Origin: Betaproteobacteria bacterium
GTDB taxonomy: Bacteria; Pseudomonadota; Gammaproteobacteria; Burkholderiales; CANMPU01
Length of the DNA: 14,195 nucleotides
NCBI GenBank assembly: GCA_947499755.1
Contig: CANMPU010000006.1
Location: 1-14,195 of the forward strand
Reading direction: 5' to 3'
In this document: positions 1 through 8,773 of the stretch, piece after piece
Position numbering within the stretch: position 1 is the stretch's first letter
How the letters are laid out: every line of letters begins with the position of its first letter
Notes under the pieces: model-generated
Seen by the model: only the letters and a program-made list of their open reading frames with translations
What the model was told of the DNA's origin: nothing
Databases searched by the model: none
Made by a program: the position numbers and the translations under genes

Positions 1-281
1 GCCTTGATCCGATTAGTCACCGAGTTGCCGGAAATAATACCTCCCTACAACTAGGGCCTACCGAGTTCAGACTGTTACATTTTCTTATGGCGCATGCCGA
101 GCGCGTACATTCGCGTACCCAACTGCTTGATCAAGTATGGGGGGATCATGTCTTCGTCGAAGAACGTACCGTTGATGTCCACATCCGTCGATTGCGTAAA
201 GCATTGGAGGAAAGCGGTCACGATAAGCTTATTCAAACAATCCGCGGAACTGGATACCGACTGTCGTTAAACCCAATCTAA
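1..281 (+). CDS. phoB: PhoB, phosphate regulon response regulator (C-terminal part only)
   Basis: This is the 3' end of a gene whose start lies left of the window; the open frame runs from base 3 to the TAA at 279-281 (92 codons). It encodes the OmpR/PhoB-type winged-helix DNA-binding domain. Visible signatures are [14 protein letters not shown], the recognition-helix region [15 protein letters not shown] and the final wing [10 protein letters not shown], all very close to E. coli PhoB. The receiver domain is not in the window. PhoB binds Pho boxes once phosphorylated by PhoR, and phoR follows 80 bases downstream on the same strand, which supports the name. The ATG at 87 lies inside the conserved domain and is not a true start. 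Confidence 0.95.
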   Translation, partial: LDPISHRVAGNNTSLQLGPTEFRLLHFLMAHAERVHSRTQLLDQVWGDHVFVEERTVDVHIRRLRKALEESGHDKLIQTIRGTGYRLSLNPI

Positions 282-361
282 ACCATATTGAACTCTGTTT
301 CCGTAGTCGCCCTTAGAGTTAGGTATGCGATAATAATATTTTTAACTGAAGGGGTCCTGAC
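282..361 (+). other. phoB-phoR intergenic spacer
   Basis: Eighty bases separate phoB from phoR. A 6-bp inverted repeat (AACTCT at 291-296, AGAGTT at 315-320) with an 18-base loop and no following T-run is too weak to call a terminator. An AT-rich stretch near 326-345 resembles a -10 region but no good -35 is spaced to it. The two genes are most simply read as one transcript. Confidence 0.4.
348..354 (+). promoter_or_regulatory. Ribosome binding site for the TTG start of phoR
   Basis: GAAGGGG lies 7 bases before the TTG at 362. An in-frame TGA at 347-349 closes the frame just upstream, so TTG is the only start that keeps the first membrane segment whole. Confidence 0.7.
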
Positions 362-1693
362 TTGTTCAGTGTTTGGGGACAAACGACTGCTCTACTAGTC
401 AGCATCGCGCTGGGTTCTCTAGCGTTTTGGCTGCTTGTTGGATTGTGGGCTGCCTTACTCTTGTTTGCCGTCCTTCTGCTCTGCGTCCTGCTCTATCACA
501 TCGCCAAACTAGTCGCGCTACAAAAATGGTTGTCGCATCCGCTGCGCGAAACCCTTCCAGACGGCCTGTGGTTATGGGAAATCGTATACTCGCAACTCGC
601 GCGTATGCTGCGTTTACAGGGCCAAAGTGAAGCTCGTCTTAGCGCCGCGCTTGACCGTTTCCAGCAAGTGGGCGCCGCCGTTCCCGAAGGCATGGTTATT
701 CTCGATGAATTCGATCGTATCGAATGGTGCAATCCAATCGCAGAGCGTCACTTCGGAATTGAGGGTCAACGAGACCAGGGACACCACATCACCAACTTGG
801 TACGTCACCCAGAATTCGTCGAATACCTAAAATTGCAGAACTATGGCGAACCGTTGACATTAAAATCGTCCCGCGATACGGTGGAAATTGTGCTCTCTGT
901 TCATCTTATTCCTTACGGTGATAAACAAAAATTAGTAAGTAGCCGAGACATTACCCGTTGGGAGCTAATAGAGACGATGAGAAAAGATTTTATCGCCAAC
1001 GTGTCGCACGAATTACGCACGCCGATCACTGTGATTGCAGGATTCCTGGAGACCTTGGCGGATCTCCCGAAATCTGACCCAGATTTGACACGGCGCTCCA
1101 TACATCTTATGCGCGAACAAGCAACACGCATGCATCGTCTGGTTGAGGACCTTCTGACTCTTTCGAAATTAGAGCACACGGAAAAGCCAAACTTCGACAA
1201 ACAAATTGCAGTCGCCGAACTCCTGCGCTCGTTGTACCAGGAAGCGATCGCGCTGAGCAAGGATAAGCATCGCATTGAATTACAACTGGACACAGAAGAC
1301 AACGTATTCGGTAACGAAGATGAAGTGCGCAGCGCTTTCGCTAATCTGATTAGTAATGGCATTCGTTACACGCCTAAGGATGGGCTTATTAAATTGTGCT
1401 GGAAGAGGACAGTAGAGGGTGCGGCGTTTTCCGTACAGGATACTGGGATTGGTATAGAACAACAGTATATTCCGCGCCTAACCGAAAGATTTTATCGGGT
1501 AGATCGCAGTCGTTCTCGGGAAACCGGGGGAACGGGGCTAGGCCTCGCCATTGTCAAACACGCACTCAATCGCCATCAGGCAAAATTAGAAATCGTCAGC
1601 ACCCCGGGAGAAGGAAGTGTTTTTAGTGCTATTTTCCCTGCACGACGCTTGGTTAAAGCTCTTGCGCCACGAGCAACGGAAAAAGCGTCCTAG
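362..1693 (+). CDS. phoR: PhoR, phosphate regulon sensor histidine kinase
   Basis: 443 aa, TTG start supported by a GAAGGGG site. PhoR autophosphorylates and passes phosphate to PhoB when phosphate is scarce; in the family the signal comes through PstSCAB-PhoU rather than a large periplasmic sensor. The sequence fits: two closely spaced hydrophobic segments (about residues 9-26 and 28-47), almost no periplasmic loop, a PAS domain (about 95-190), a HisKA domain with the phosphoacceptor His216 in ANVSHELRTPI, then a HATPase_c domain with the N box (N328, N332), the D box DTGIG at D360 and the G box GGTGLGLAI near 389-397. All catalytic motifs are intact. Its TAG stop overlaps the stop of the convergent HIT gene. 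Confidence 0.96.
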   Translation: MFSVWGQTTALLVSIALGSLAFWLLVGLWAALLLFAVLLLCVLLYHIAKLVALQKWLSHPLRETLPDGLWLWEIVYSQLARMLRLQGQSEARLSAALDRFQQVGAAVPEGMVILDEFDRIEWCNPIAERHFGIEGQRDQGHHITNLVRHPEFVEYLKLQNYGEPLTLKSSRDTVEIVLSVHLIPYGDKQKLVSSRDITRWELIETMRKDFIANVSHELRTPITVIAGFLETLADLPKSDPDLTRRSIHLMREQATRMHRLVEDLLTLSKLEHTEKPNFDKQIAVAELLRSLYQEAIALSKDKHRIELQLDTEDNVFGNEDEVRSAFANLISNGIRYTPKDGLIKLCWKRTVEGAAFSVQDTGIGIEQQYIPRLTERFYRVDRSRSRETGGTGLGLAIVKHALNRHQAKLEIVSTPGEGSVFSAIFPARRLVKALAPRATEKAS

Positions 1694-2115
1694 CGCTGCG
1701 CTGTTAGCACCAGACCTGCAACGCGGTTGCAAAGTTGCTCGACCAGGGGGCCGGTTATATTGCATTGTTCGTCTCTTTGTTTTATTCCCCAGATCGTGTT
1801 TGGAAAATGTGGATCACTACGAAATCGTGGTATGACATGCCAATGCAAATGCGGAGTCACATTACCCAGGCTAGCCAAGTTAATTTTTTCTGGTGCTAAA
1901 ACATCGCGCACGCAGACTTCTACCGCAAATACAACGTCCATAAAATGCCGGCGACCTTCCGCGGCTAACTCGGTCATTTCCTTGATGTGATCGTTCCAAA
2001 TTACACGACAATAACCAGGATAGCCGTCGTCATCGACGAGTACTACGCGACATAAATTGTCTTTCCACAAGACTCTGCCGCCCTGGGTATTACACAATTC
2101 ACAAATAACAGCCAT
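1690..2115 (-). CDS. HIT-family nucleotide-binding hydrolase
   Basis: 141 aa. HIT proteins hydrolyse or transfer nucleotidyl groups through a histidine triad. The triad HLHWHVI is at residues 89-95 (H89, H91, H93), H91 being the expected nucleophile. An N-terminal Cys pair (C5, C8, in CELC) and the stretches DDDGYPGYCRVIW and KINLASLGN match a short betaproteobacterial HIT subgroup, as I recall it. The ATG at 2115 is preferred to a GTG eight codons upstream because the protein aligns from there and GAGGGGTGAG lies about 10 bases before it. It is the last gene of the long - strand directon, 55 bases after the DUF4197 gene. The exact substrate cannot be told from sequence. Confidence 0.88.
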   Translation of the reverse strand: MAVICELCNTQGGRVLWKDNLCRVVLVDDDGYPGYCRVIWNDHIKEMTELAAEGRRHFMDVVFAVEVCVRDVLAPEKINLASLGNVTPHLHWHVIPRFRSDPHFPNTIWGIKQRDEQCNITGPLVEQLCNRVAGLVLTAQR

Positions 2116-2122
2116 CGAGTTC

Positions 2123-2132
2123 TCACCCCTCA
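2123..2132 (-). promoter_or_regulatory. Ribosome binding site of the HIT-family gene
   Basis: On the - strand GAGGGGTGAG precedes the ATG at 2115. It favours that ATG over the GTG at 2139, which has no comparable site upstream. Confidence 0.55.
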
Positions 2133-2170
2133 CCGTCACGACCTAAAGATTTTGCTACGCTGTGAAAACA

Positions 2171-2871
2171 TCAATGCGCGGCATTGCCGAATATCCTTCG
2201 AATCCACGTACTCGTTGCCTGTAACGGATTCTTACGAATATTTTTTTCTTCTTCAGCCATGATGAGATATAAGCCGTCTAATGCTTTGCGCGTAACGTAG
2301 TCTTCTAATTTCGCGTCCTTAGGGTCAACTAGCCCAAACTTCGAGCCACTTTTTGCAAGCTTATTATATTTTTCCGCTAACCCCACCTTTTGCGTCGCTT
2401 TGGTCACAATAGGTAAAAATTTTGTCGTAAGCTCAGCTTCCGTATTTTTACGAAAGTAGGTAGTTCCGGCGTCGTCGCCTCCACTAACAATTCCCTGCGC
2501 ATCCTGAACGGTCATTCTTTGGATCGCAATCATGAATAAGGTTTTCGCCTCCGGCACCGCCTGTTCAGCAGCATGATTCATCGTTTCAACCAGCTCATCT
2601 GCTTGTTTCTTCAATCCGAAAGTACGCATCAATTTCTCTACCTTCTGCATCGCGGGGGCATAGGAATTTTTACTTTTTCGTTATTCAGGAAACCATTCAC
2701 TACCCCAAGTTTTGCAACAGCGTTACTCGTACTTAAGATGAGCGCGTCTTTGATTCCACGGCCACTATTCTGCTCGTTTACTTTCTGAGCAGTCTGCGGA
2801 TTCGCTTGAGCATAACAAACTGCTGGGAACACTAGTGCGAATAGACAACACATTCTTATTACTGTTTTCAT
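2171..2871 (-). pseudogene. DUF4197-family exported protein, split by a one-base frameshift
   Basis: Two overlapping frames together give one DUF4197 protein. The first (2871-2638) starts at an ATG behind GAGGAGGGAG and encodes a signal peptide (about residues 1-22, ending in CYAQA) and the start of the domain, up to KVKIPMP. The second (from about 2650 to 2171) carries the rest, including VEKLMRTFGLKKQADELVE, MTVQDAQGIVSGGDD, TTKFLPIVTKATQKVGLAEK, RKALDGLYLIMAEEE and a basic C-terminus. Adding one C to the C5 run at 2654-2658 (G5 on the + strand) joins them as KIPMPPAMQKVEK, the length expected from the family, and gives 233 aa. The domain's function is unknown; the product would be periplasmic. 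It lies 38 bases after lpdA. Either the gene is truly broken or the base was lost in sequencing. Confidence 0.85.
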
Positions 2872-2909
2872 AAATACTCCCTCCTCGTAACCACTCTAGA
2901 TGTATTGGC

Positions 2910-4622
2910 TTATTTTTTTGGTAAGTATAGATCGGTAATCGTACCCTGCGCCATTTCCGCTGCGAAAAACAATATTTCCGACAGAGTAGGGTGAGGATGT
3001 ATGGTCAACGCGATATCTTCAACGTTGGCACCCATTTCTAAAGCAAGGACCGCTTCCGCAATCAATTCTCCTGCGTTGACACCCACCATGCCTGCGCCGA
3101 GTAGTCGTTTGCTATCAGGTTCAAACAACAGCTTGGTCATACCTTCTGATCGACCCGTGCTCAGCGCGCGCCCGCTTGCCGCCCAAGGAAAACTCGCTTT
3201 TTCGTAGGCGATGTTGCGCGCTTTTGCTTGGGTTTCTGTTAAACCCATCCAGGCAATCTCCGGATCGGTATACGCAACGGATGGAATAGTCAGCGCGTCA
3301 AACGCGACTTTATGTCCGGCGATAACTTCCGCAGCAATTTTTCCTTCATAGGTCGCTTTATGCGCCAACATCGGTTCGCCAGCGATATCGCCGATTGCAA
3401 AAATGTGCGGGACGTTGGTTCGCTGTTGATTGTCTACTGCTATAAAACCACGATCATTCACAGTAACACCCGCGTTTTCCGCGCTGATTAATTTCCCATT
3501 CGGCGCACGCCCGGTAGCAAGTAAAATCTTTTGATAGAGCTGCGGTTCTGGAGCGTTTTCGCCCTCGTAAACTACCTGTAGCCCCTGAGATCGTGGCTCT
3601 ATTTTACTCACCTTGGTTTTGAGAAAAATTCCCTCGTAGCGCTTTTCTATTCGCTGTTGCAGCGGCTTCACTAGATCTCGATCAGCCCCTGGAATCAAAC
3701 TGTCCATTAATTCTACGACCGTAATTTTTGAGCCTAACGCTTCATACACGCAGGCCATTTCTAAGCCGATAATTCCACCACCTATCACTAGCAAACGCTG
3801 CGGAATATCTTGCAACATAAGCGCACCGGTTGAATCGATAAGACGAGGGTCATCGTTAGGAAAATTTGAAAAACGCACTGGATGGGACCCTGCCGCAATG
3901 ATGGCATTTTCAAAGGAAATGGTTTGCACGCCGTTGGCCATTTGAACTTCAACCAGATTGGGCGAAATAAAACGCGCGTTACCATGTACAATCTGTACAC
4001 GACGTTGCTTCGCCAACATCGCCAATCCTTTAGTCAATTTGTCGAGCACGCTTTGCTTCCAAGTACGTAACCGCTCAAGGTCTAACTTCGGGTTGCCAAA
4101 ATCAACGCCTTGATGGCGTAACTCGTCGACTTCCGTCATTACACGTGCAACGTGGAGCAGCGCTTTGGAGGGAATACAGCCGACATTGAGACATACCCCA
4201 CCCAAGTTAGGAAAACGCTCAATTAAGACCACCTTCTTTCCTAAGTCGGCTGAACGAAATGCGGCGGTATATCCTCCTGGCCCCGCGCCGAGTACCATAA
4301 CTTCTGCATGCATATCGGCCTGCACTGTCGATTTCGTCGAGAGTGTTGCTGACTTTGTTTGCGCGTTTACAGAATCTGGGTTTTGCATGGATTGTGGGGA
4401 AGAAATTTCCAACGTAAGTATTAACGAACCTTCGTTTACTTTATCGCCGACTTTCAGCGCGACGGACTTTACTTTCCCGCCTTGTGGCGCCGGAACATCC
4501 ATTGCCGCCTTTTCTGACTCTAGTGTGACTAGCGCGTCATCCTTAACAATCTGCTCTCCCGGACTAACCATAACTGCAATCACCAATACTTCCGGAAAAT
4601 CACCAATGTTCGGGACGTGCAC
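2910..4622 (-). CDS. lpdA: Dihydrolipoyl dehydrogenase (E3) with N-terminal lipoyl domain
   Basis: 570 aa from the GTG at 4622. E3 reoxidises dihydrolipoyl groups of 2-oxoacid dehydrogenase complexes, passing electrons through FAD to NAD+. Residues 1-75 form a lipoyl domain with the modified lysine K38 in ESEKAAMD; a Ser/Thr-rich linker (about 76-103) leads to the flavoprotein. Visible there are the FAD motif GAGPGG (113-118), the redox disulfide C145/C150 in GGVCLNVGC, the NAD motif GGGIIG (282-287) and the catalytic His544/Glu549 in HPHPTLSE. All are intact. Betaproteobacteria and Neisseria commonly carry this fused form. The 5' end is doubtful: clear homology (IADLIEV) continues upstream of the GTG to about 4646 with no ATG, GTG or TTG in frame. 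No aceE or aceF lies in the window, so the partner complex is not shown. Confidence 0.93.
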   Translation of the reverse strand: MHVPNIGDFPEVLVIAVMVSPGEQIVKDDALVTLESEKAAMDVPAPQGGKVKSVALKVGDKVNEGSLILTLEISSPQSMQNPDSVNAQTKSATLSTKSTVQADMHAEVMVLGAGPGGYTAAFRSADLGKKVVLIERFPNLGGVCLNVGCIPSKALLHVARVMTEVDELRHQGVDFGNPKLDLERLRTWKQSVLDKLTKGLAMLAKQRRVQIVHGNARFISPNLVEVQMANGVQTISFENAIIAAGSHPVRFSNFPNDDPRLIDSTGALMLQDIPQRLLVIGGGIIGLEMACVYEALGSKITVVELMDSLIPGADRDLVKPLQQRIEKRYEGIFLKTKVSKIEPRSQGLQVVYEGENAPEPQLYQKILLATGRAPNGKLISAENAGVTVNDRGFIAVDNQQRTNVPHIFAIGDIAGEPMLAHKATYEGKIAAEVIAGHKVAFDALTIPSVAYTDPEIAWMGLTETQAKARNIAYEKASFPWAASGRALSTGRSEGMTKLLFEPDSKRLLGAGMVGVNAGELIAEAVLALEMGANVEDIALTIHPHPTLSEILFFAAEMAQGTITDLYLPKK

Positions 4623-4668
4623 CTCTATTAAATCGGCGATGCGAATTCCATCTCGTTTTTAAATTTCT

Positions 4669-5925
4669 TTATTCACGAACATGCCGATCTCCAAGGACAA
4701 CAAATTTTAGTGAAGTTAATCCCTCCAGACCGACGGGTCCACGCGCATGAATTTCATCCGTAGAAATTCCTATCTCTGCACCTAATCCATATTCGAATCC
4801 ATCGGCCAAACGCGTCGATGCGTTGACCATCACCGAGCTTGAATCCACTTCGCGTAAAAATCGCCACGCGGTCGTTTGGTTCTCGGTCACTATCGAATCC
4901 GTGTGCTGTGATCCATAAGTGGTAATGTGCTCGATCGCATGATCTAATCCGTCAACGACACGAATACTCAGAATAGGCGCAAGATATTCGGTAACCCAAT
5001 CTTCCGCGTTCGCCTTAAGCATTTCGGGAACAAGAGATTGCGCCGCACCATCCCCACGCAATTCCACCCCTTTTTCACGATAGATCCTACACAAAAGCGG
5101 TAAAACCTTGGGTGCAATATTTTTTGCGACCAGAAGCGTTTCCATCGTGTTGCAGGTTCCATAGCGTTGCGTTTTTGCGTTATCGGCAATACGCACTGCC
5201 TTTTCAATATCGGCATCATCATCGATAAACACATGGCACACGCCATCCAAGTGTTTAATCACTGGAATACGGGATTCGGCGGAAATACGTTCGATGAGCC
5301 CTTTTCCACCTCGGGGTATAATCACATCCACATAATCCTGCATGGTAATCAATTCTCCCACTGCCGCTCTATCTGTTGTTTCAATAACCTGAATTGCCGC
5401 TTTCGGCAAACCAGCAGCAGTCAAACCTTCGAGCACACAGGCGGCGATTGCTTGATTGGAATGAATTGCCTCCGACCCACCACGTAGAATAGCGGCGTTA
5501 CCCGCTTTCAAACATAATCCAGCGGCGTCGGCGGTAACATTCGGGCGAGATTCGTAGATGATTCCGATGACGCCTAAAGGAACTCGCATGCGACCTACGC
5601 GTATGCCGGAGGGACGGTAATGTAATCCGATAACTTCTCCGATAGGATCCGGTAACGCGGCAACCTGCAATAACCCTTCTGCCATCGCCGCGATTGATTT
5701 AGCCGATAGTGACAACCGATCAAGCATCGCCGACTCTAAACCTTTGGCGCGCGCTTGTTCTAAGTCGCGTGCATTTGCAGTCAGCAATTGGTCGGTATCG
5801 CGACGTAGCGCCTGGGCCATGAGTGTTAAGGCGTGATTTTTTGTTCTAGTGTCGCTCTTCGCGATTAAGCGAGACGCAGACCGCGCATCTTGCCCCACCC
5901 GTTGCATGTACGAACGAACGTCCAT
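4669..5925 (-). CDS. proA: ProA, glutamate-5-semialdehyde dehydrogenase (gamma-glutamyl phosphate reductase)
   Basis: 418 aa, the usual length for ProA. It performs the second step of proline synthesis, NADPH-dependent reduction of glutamyl-5-phosphate to glutamate semialdehyde, in the cytoplasm. Family signatures are [20 protein letters not shown] (about 116-135), ILRGGSEA (147-153), PRGGKGLI (204-211), the catalytic Cys258 in [13 protein letters not shown], and the C-terminal [20 protein letters not shown] segment. The ATG at 5925 is chosen over a GTG eight codons upstream because it fits the family N-terminus ([14 protein letters not shown]) and has a modest GGGG element just before it. 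It follows holA by 38 bases. The partner proB is not in the window. Confidence 0.97.
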   Translation of the reverse strand: MDVRSYMQRVGQDARSASRLIAKSDTRTKNHALTLMAQALRRDTDQLLTANARDLEQARAKGLESAMLDRLSLSAKSIAAMAEGLLQVAALPDPIGEVIGLHYRPSGIRVGRMRVPLGVIGIIYESRPNVTADAAGLCLKAGNAAILRGGSEAIHSNQAIAACVLEGLTAAGLPKAAIQVIETTDRAAVGELITMQDYVDVIIPRGGKGLIERISAESRIPVIKHLDGVCHVFIDDDADIEKAVRIADNAKTQRYGTCNTMETLLVAKNIAPKVLPLLCRIYREKGVELRGDGAAQSLVPEMLKANAEDWVTEYLAPILSIRVVDGLDHAIEHITTYGSQHTDSIVTENQTTAWRFLREVDSSSVMVNASTRLADGFEYGLGAEIGISTDEIHARGPVGLEGLTSLKFVVLGDRHVRE

Positions 5926-5963
5926 GTTTACCCCGTTATTAAAGTACACTTATTTTAACTGGT

Positions 5964-6995
5964 TTAATCTGGGTTTACAGAGTGAAGTATCGGTTTGTCG
6001 CAAAAACGCGAGCCAAGTTGAACCAGCTCATCCCAAATTGCGCCTCGGGACAATCCCTTGATCACGCGGTCTACCTTGGCAGAATGAATTAAAATTTGAT
6101 GCAACTGTTCAATTTTTAAGCGCCGCAGTGCAGCGGACACCATATTTTGACGGGACGAGGGAACACGGTTTTCGCGCAACAGTTGTGCCAACGGTTTTCC
6201 CATGCTCAATCCCTGAAGTAGCTTCAATAAAACGGTGGCCTGTTCTGTAATTACCCAGAGTATTAATGGTGGCGCGGCACCTTCTCCCCGTAACCCATCC
6301 AATACTTTAACCAATCGAGGCATGTCGGCGTTTAGTAGAGATTCGCCGATTTGGAAGGGATCGTAACGTGCAACATCCAATACCGCGCTTTTGGCGTCTT
6401 CAAATGTCACCGTTCCCAGTGGAAACAGTAGCGCCAATTTCTGTACCTCGTGAAACGCGGCGAGTAGATTACCTTCGACACAATCCGTAATAAATTCCAA
6501 AGTGAGTTGATCTGCGTCTTGGCCCTGCATTTTCAAACGCTGCGCTATCCATTGCGGCAACGCGCGTCGATCGACGCGACTAGAAAAAACGGCTAGTCCA
6601 ACCTCGCAAAGTGTCTCGAACCACTTACTACTTTGTGTTTGTCGGTCCAGTGCGGGAAACGTGATCAGGGTAATAACATCTTGCGGTAACGCACTACAAT
6701 ATTTTCTTAGTGCTTCTGCGCCTTCAATCCCTGGTTTTCCTGATGGGACTCGCAAATCTACTATCTTTTTGTCGCCAAATAAAGACAGGCTATTTGCTTG
6801 CATATTTAGATCGCCCCAATTAAATCCGGCTTCCGCAATAAAAACATCACGTGCGCCATAACCCTGCCGATGCGCCTCGTGGCGCACACGATCCGCCGCC
6901 TCTAAAGTCAGCAAGGTTTCATCGCCGTAAAATATATACAGTGGACCTAACCCCCGCAATAGCCGCGGCGCGAGCTGTTCAGAATTAATTTGCAT
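5964..6995 (-). CDS. holA: HolA, DNA polymerase III subunit delta
   Basis: 343 aa, normal for HolA. Delta opens the beta sliding clamp as part of the clamp-loader complex. The sequence shows the typical N-terminus (MQINSEQLAPRL, then PLYIFYGDETLL), the ALDRQTQSSKWFETL segment, EGNLLAAFHEVQKLALLF, DVARYDPFQIGESLL and the C-terminal helical collar region with PLILWVITEQA and IKGLSRGAIWDEL. The family is AAA+-like without a working Walker A, and none is seen. The ATG at 6995 has no clear ribosome site, but the family N-terminus begins here. holA sits 32 bases after ptsI and 38 before proA; holA-proA pairing is common in betaproteobacteria (from memory), though lptE and leuS, often upstream of holA, are not here. 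Confidence 0.93.
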   Translation of the reverse strand: MQINSEQLAPRLLRGLGPLYIFYGDETLLTLEAADRVRHEAHRQGYGARDVFIAEAGFNWGDLNMQANSLSLFGDKKIVDLRVPSGKPGIEGAEALRKYCSALPQDVITLITFPALDRQTQSSKWFETLCEVGLAVFSSRVDRRALPQWIAQRLKMQGQDADQLTLEFITDCVEGNLLAAFHEVQKLALLFPLGTVTFEDAKSAVLDVARYDPFQIGESLLNADMPRLVKVLDGLRGEGAAPPLILWVITEQATVLLKLLQGLSMGKPLAQLLRENRVPSSRQNMVSAALRRLKIEQLHQILIHSAKVDRVIKGLSRGAIWDELVQLGSRFCDKPILHSVNPD

Positions 6996-7027
6996 CTAAG
7001 AATAATCGCGGCAGGATAGCGCGTAGA

Positions 7028-8773
7028 TTAAAGTTGATTTAAACGCATCAACGCGGCACGGGCTTTGTCAGCGTCGTGCGCCCTTACGACCTTTTGCGCA
7101 AGTTTTGTAACCTCTGGTACCGACGATTTTAATACCTGCTGCTTCACGGAGAGTAACTGTGTCGATTGCATAGAAAATTCGCGCAATCCCAACCCAATAA
7201 GCAAACGAGTTAACGATACATCTCCCGCCATTTCGCCACACACCGCGATGGGAACTTTAGCTTTGTTTGCGCATTTAATCGTAAGGGCAATCAATTTTAA
7301 AACTGCAGGGTGCAAGGGATCATAGAGGTGCGCTAACGCATCATCGGCGCGGTCGACCGCGAGCGTATATTGAATTAAATCGTTTGTCCCTATTGACATG
7401 AAGTCTAGCTTTTTCGCGAATAGATCTAGTGCCAGTGCGGCGGCTGGAATCTCTATCATGCCGCCGACAGGTATGTCGCGATCAAACGAAACGTTATCCG
7501 CTTCCAAACTGCGCTTCGCCTGGTCAATAAAATGCAGCGTCTGCTTGAGCTCAGATACATTCGACAGCATTGGAATCAATATTCGAACCTTACCAAAACT
7601 GGAGGCGCGAAGAATCGCTCTTAACTGCGTATGAAACATCACCGGTTCAGCAAGGCATAAGCGTATTGCACGTAAACCCATCGCGGGGTTTGCGCTATGA
7701 TAATCACTACCATTAAGCTGTTTGTCCGCGCCCAAATCCAAAGTTCGTATCGTCACTGGCATACCGTGCATTTCTTCCGCAACCTTGCGGTATGCAGTAA
7801 ATTGCTCATCTTCACCCGGTAAGTCATCACGATTCAAGAACATGAATTCACTGCGGAACAGGCCAATACCGGTTGCACCGTTTTCAATAACTTGCTCCAC
7901 ATCCTGCGGTAATTCTATATTCGCTTGTAACTCTATCTGTGTTCCGTCTAAGGTCGTTGAGCGCGTCGTTTTAAGGCGCTTTAATTTTTTCCGTTCGATT
8001 TCCCATTGATGTTGTCTTAACCGGTATTCGGATAAAGCTTGATCGTCCGGATTAACGATTACGGCACCTAGACTACCGTCGACGATCAATAGATCGTTCT
8101 CATGAATCAGTTGTCTTGCGACATGGAGCGCGGCAATCGACGGGATATTGAGACTGCGCGCGAGAATGGCGGTATGCGAAGTTGCGCCGCCGCCATCTGT
8201 TATAAAAGCGGCAAATTGGTGCTGCTTGAATTGAATCACATCGGCAGGGCTTAGATCGTGCGCAACCAAGATGCTTGCTTCCTGTCTATCGGTGGGGGCC
8301 GGGATATATCCAGGATGCCCCATCAACGCTTTTAGTACGCGCTCGACCACTTGAATCACATCGCCCTTTCGTTCGCGTAGGTAAATGTTTTCCATTTGAT
8401 CGAACTGTTCCAACAGGCTTTGCATCTGTTGATGTAGCGCCCATTCCGCGTTACAGCGTTGTTCATTTATCAACGCCTTGGGCGCTTCGGAAAGCGTCGC
8501 ATCATTTAGGATCATTAAGTGAAGATCGATAAAGGCGCAGAATTCGGAAGGTGCGTTTTTTGGAATGGTGCTGCGTAACGCGTAAAGTCCGTCGCGCGTT
8601 GCCGCGACTGCCGCGTCAAAGCGGGCGATTTCGTCAGGCAAGTATTGTTTAGGAAGCGCATAATTCGCGACTTCCAACGTTGCGTGCGACACCAAATGGG
8701 CGTGCGCGATGGCGACGCCGCCCGATACAGCAACGCCGTGCATGGTAAAACATATGGCTTTATTCGTCCTCAC
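7028..8773 (-). CDS. ptsI: PTS enzyme I (phosphoenolpyruvate-protein phosphotransferase)
   Basis: 581 aa from the GTG at 8773. Enzyme I takes phosphate from PEP and passes it to His15 of HPr. Visible parts: the N-terminal HPr-binding/phosphohistidine region with active His200 in GGGATSHTAILARSLNIP, the linker, and the PEP-binding barrel with RSEFMFLNRDDLPGEDEQF, GMIEIPAAAL, MSIGTNDLIQYTLAVDRADD and catalytic Cys512 in AVCGEMAGD. All key residues are present. The start is uncertain: GAGGAA at 8782-8787 serves both a TTG at 8776 and the GTG at 8773, whereas the ATG at 8743 has no ribosome site and would trim residues (ICFT) that align with homologues. The gene overlaps ptsH by 14 bases, suggesting translational coupling. 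Confidence 0.95.
   Translation of the reverse strand: MRTNKAICFTMHGVAVSGGVAIAHAHLVSHATLEVANYALPKQYLPDEIARFDAAVAATRDGLYALRSTIPKNAPSEFCAFIDLHLMILNDATLSEAPKALINEQRCNAEWALHQQMQSLLEQFDQMENIYLRERKGDVIQVVERVLKALMGHPGYIPAPTDRQEASILVAHDLSPADVIQFKQHQFAAFITDGGGATSHTAILARSLNIPSIAALHVARQLIHENDLLIVDGSLGAVIVNPDDQALSEYRLRQHQWEIERKKLKRLKTTRSTTLDGTQIELQANIELPQDVEQVIENGATGIGLFRSEFMFLNRDDLPGEDEQFTAYRKVAEEMHGMPVTIRTLDLGADKQLNGSDYHSANPAMGLRAIRLCLAEPVMFHTQLRAILRASSFGKVRILIPMLSNVSELKQTLHFIDQAKRSLEADNVSFDRDIPVGGMIEIPAAALALDLFAKKLDFMSIGTNDLIQYTLAVDRADDALAHLYDPLHPAVLKLIALTIKCANKAKVPIAVCGEMAGDVSLTRLLIGLGLREFSMQSTQLLSVKQQVLKSSVPEVTKLAQKVVRAHDADKARAALMRLNQL

Noticed and set aside
87..281. A separate small gene starting at the ATG at 87
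   Set aside because: The frame is open to the left edge and encodes conserved PhoB residues before this ATG, so it is the tail of phoB.
291..320. Inverted repeat AACTCT...AGAGTT between phoB and phoR
   Set aside because: Six pairs with an 18-base loop and no T-run; expected by chance at this length and not a plausible terminator or operator on its own.
913..1362. A 149-codon open frame antisense to phoR
   Set aside because: It lies wholly inside the kinase and ATPase coding region of phoR, resembles no family I know, and has no supporting start signals; it is a shadow frame.
2161..2186. Small hairpin CAATGC-CGC-GCATTG at the end of the DUF4197 gene followed by TTTT on the - strand
   Set aside because: The stem is only 6 bp with a 3-base loop, lies in the last codons of the gene, and the T-run is short and displaced; too weak for a terminator call.
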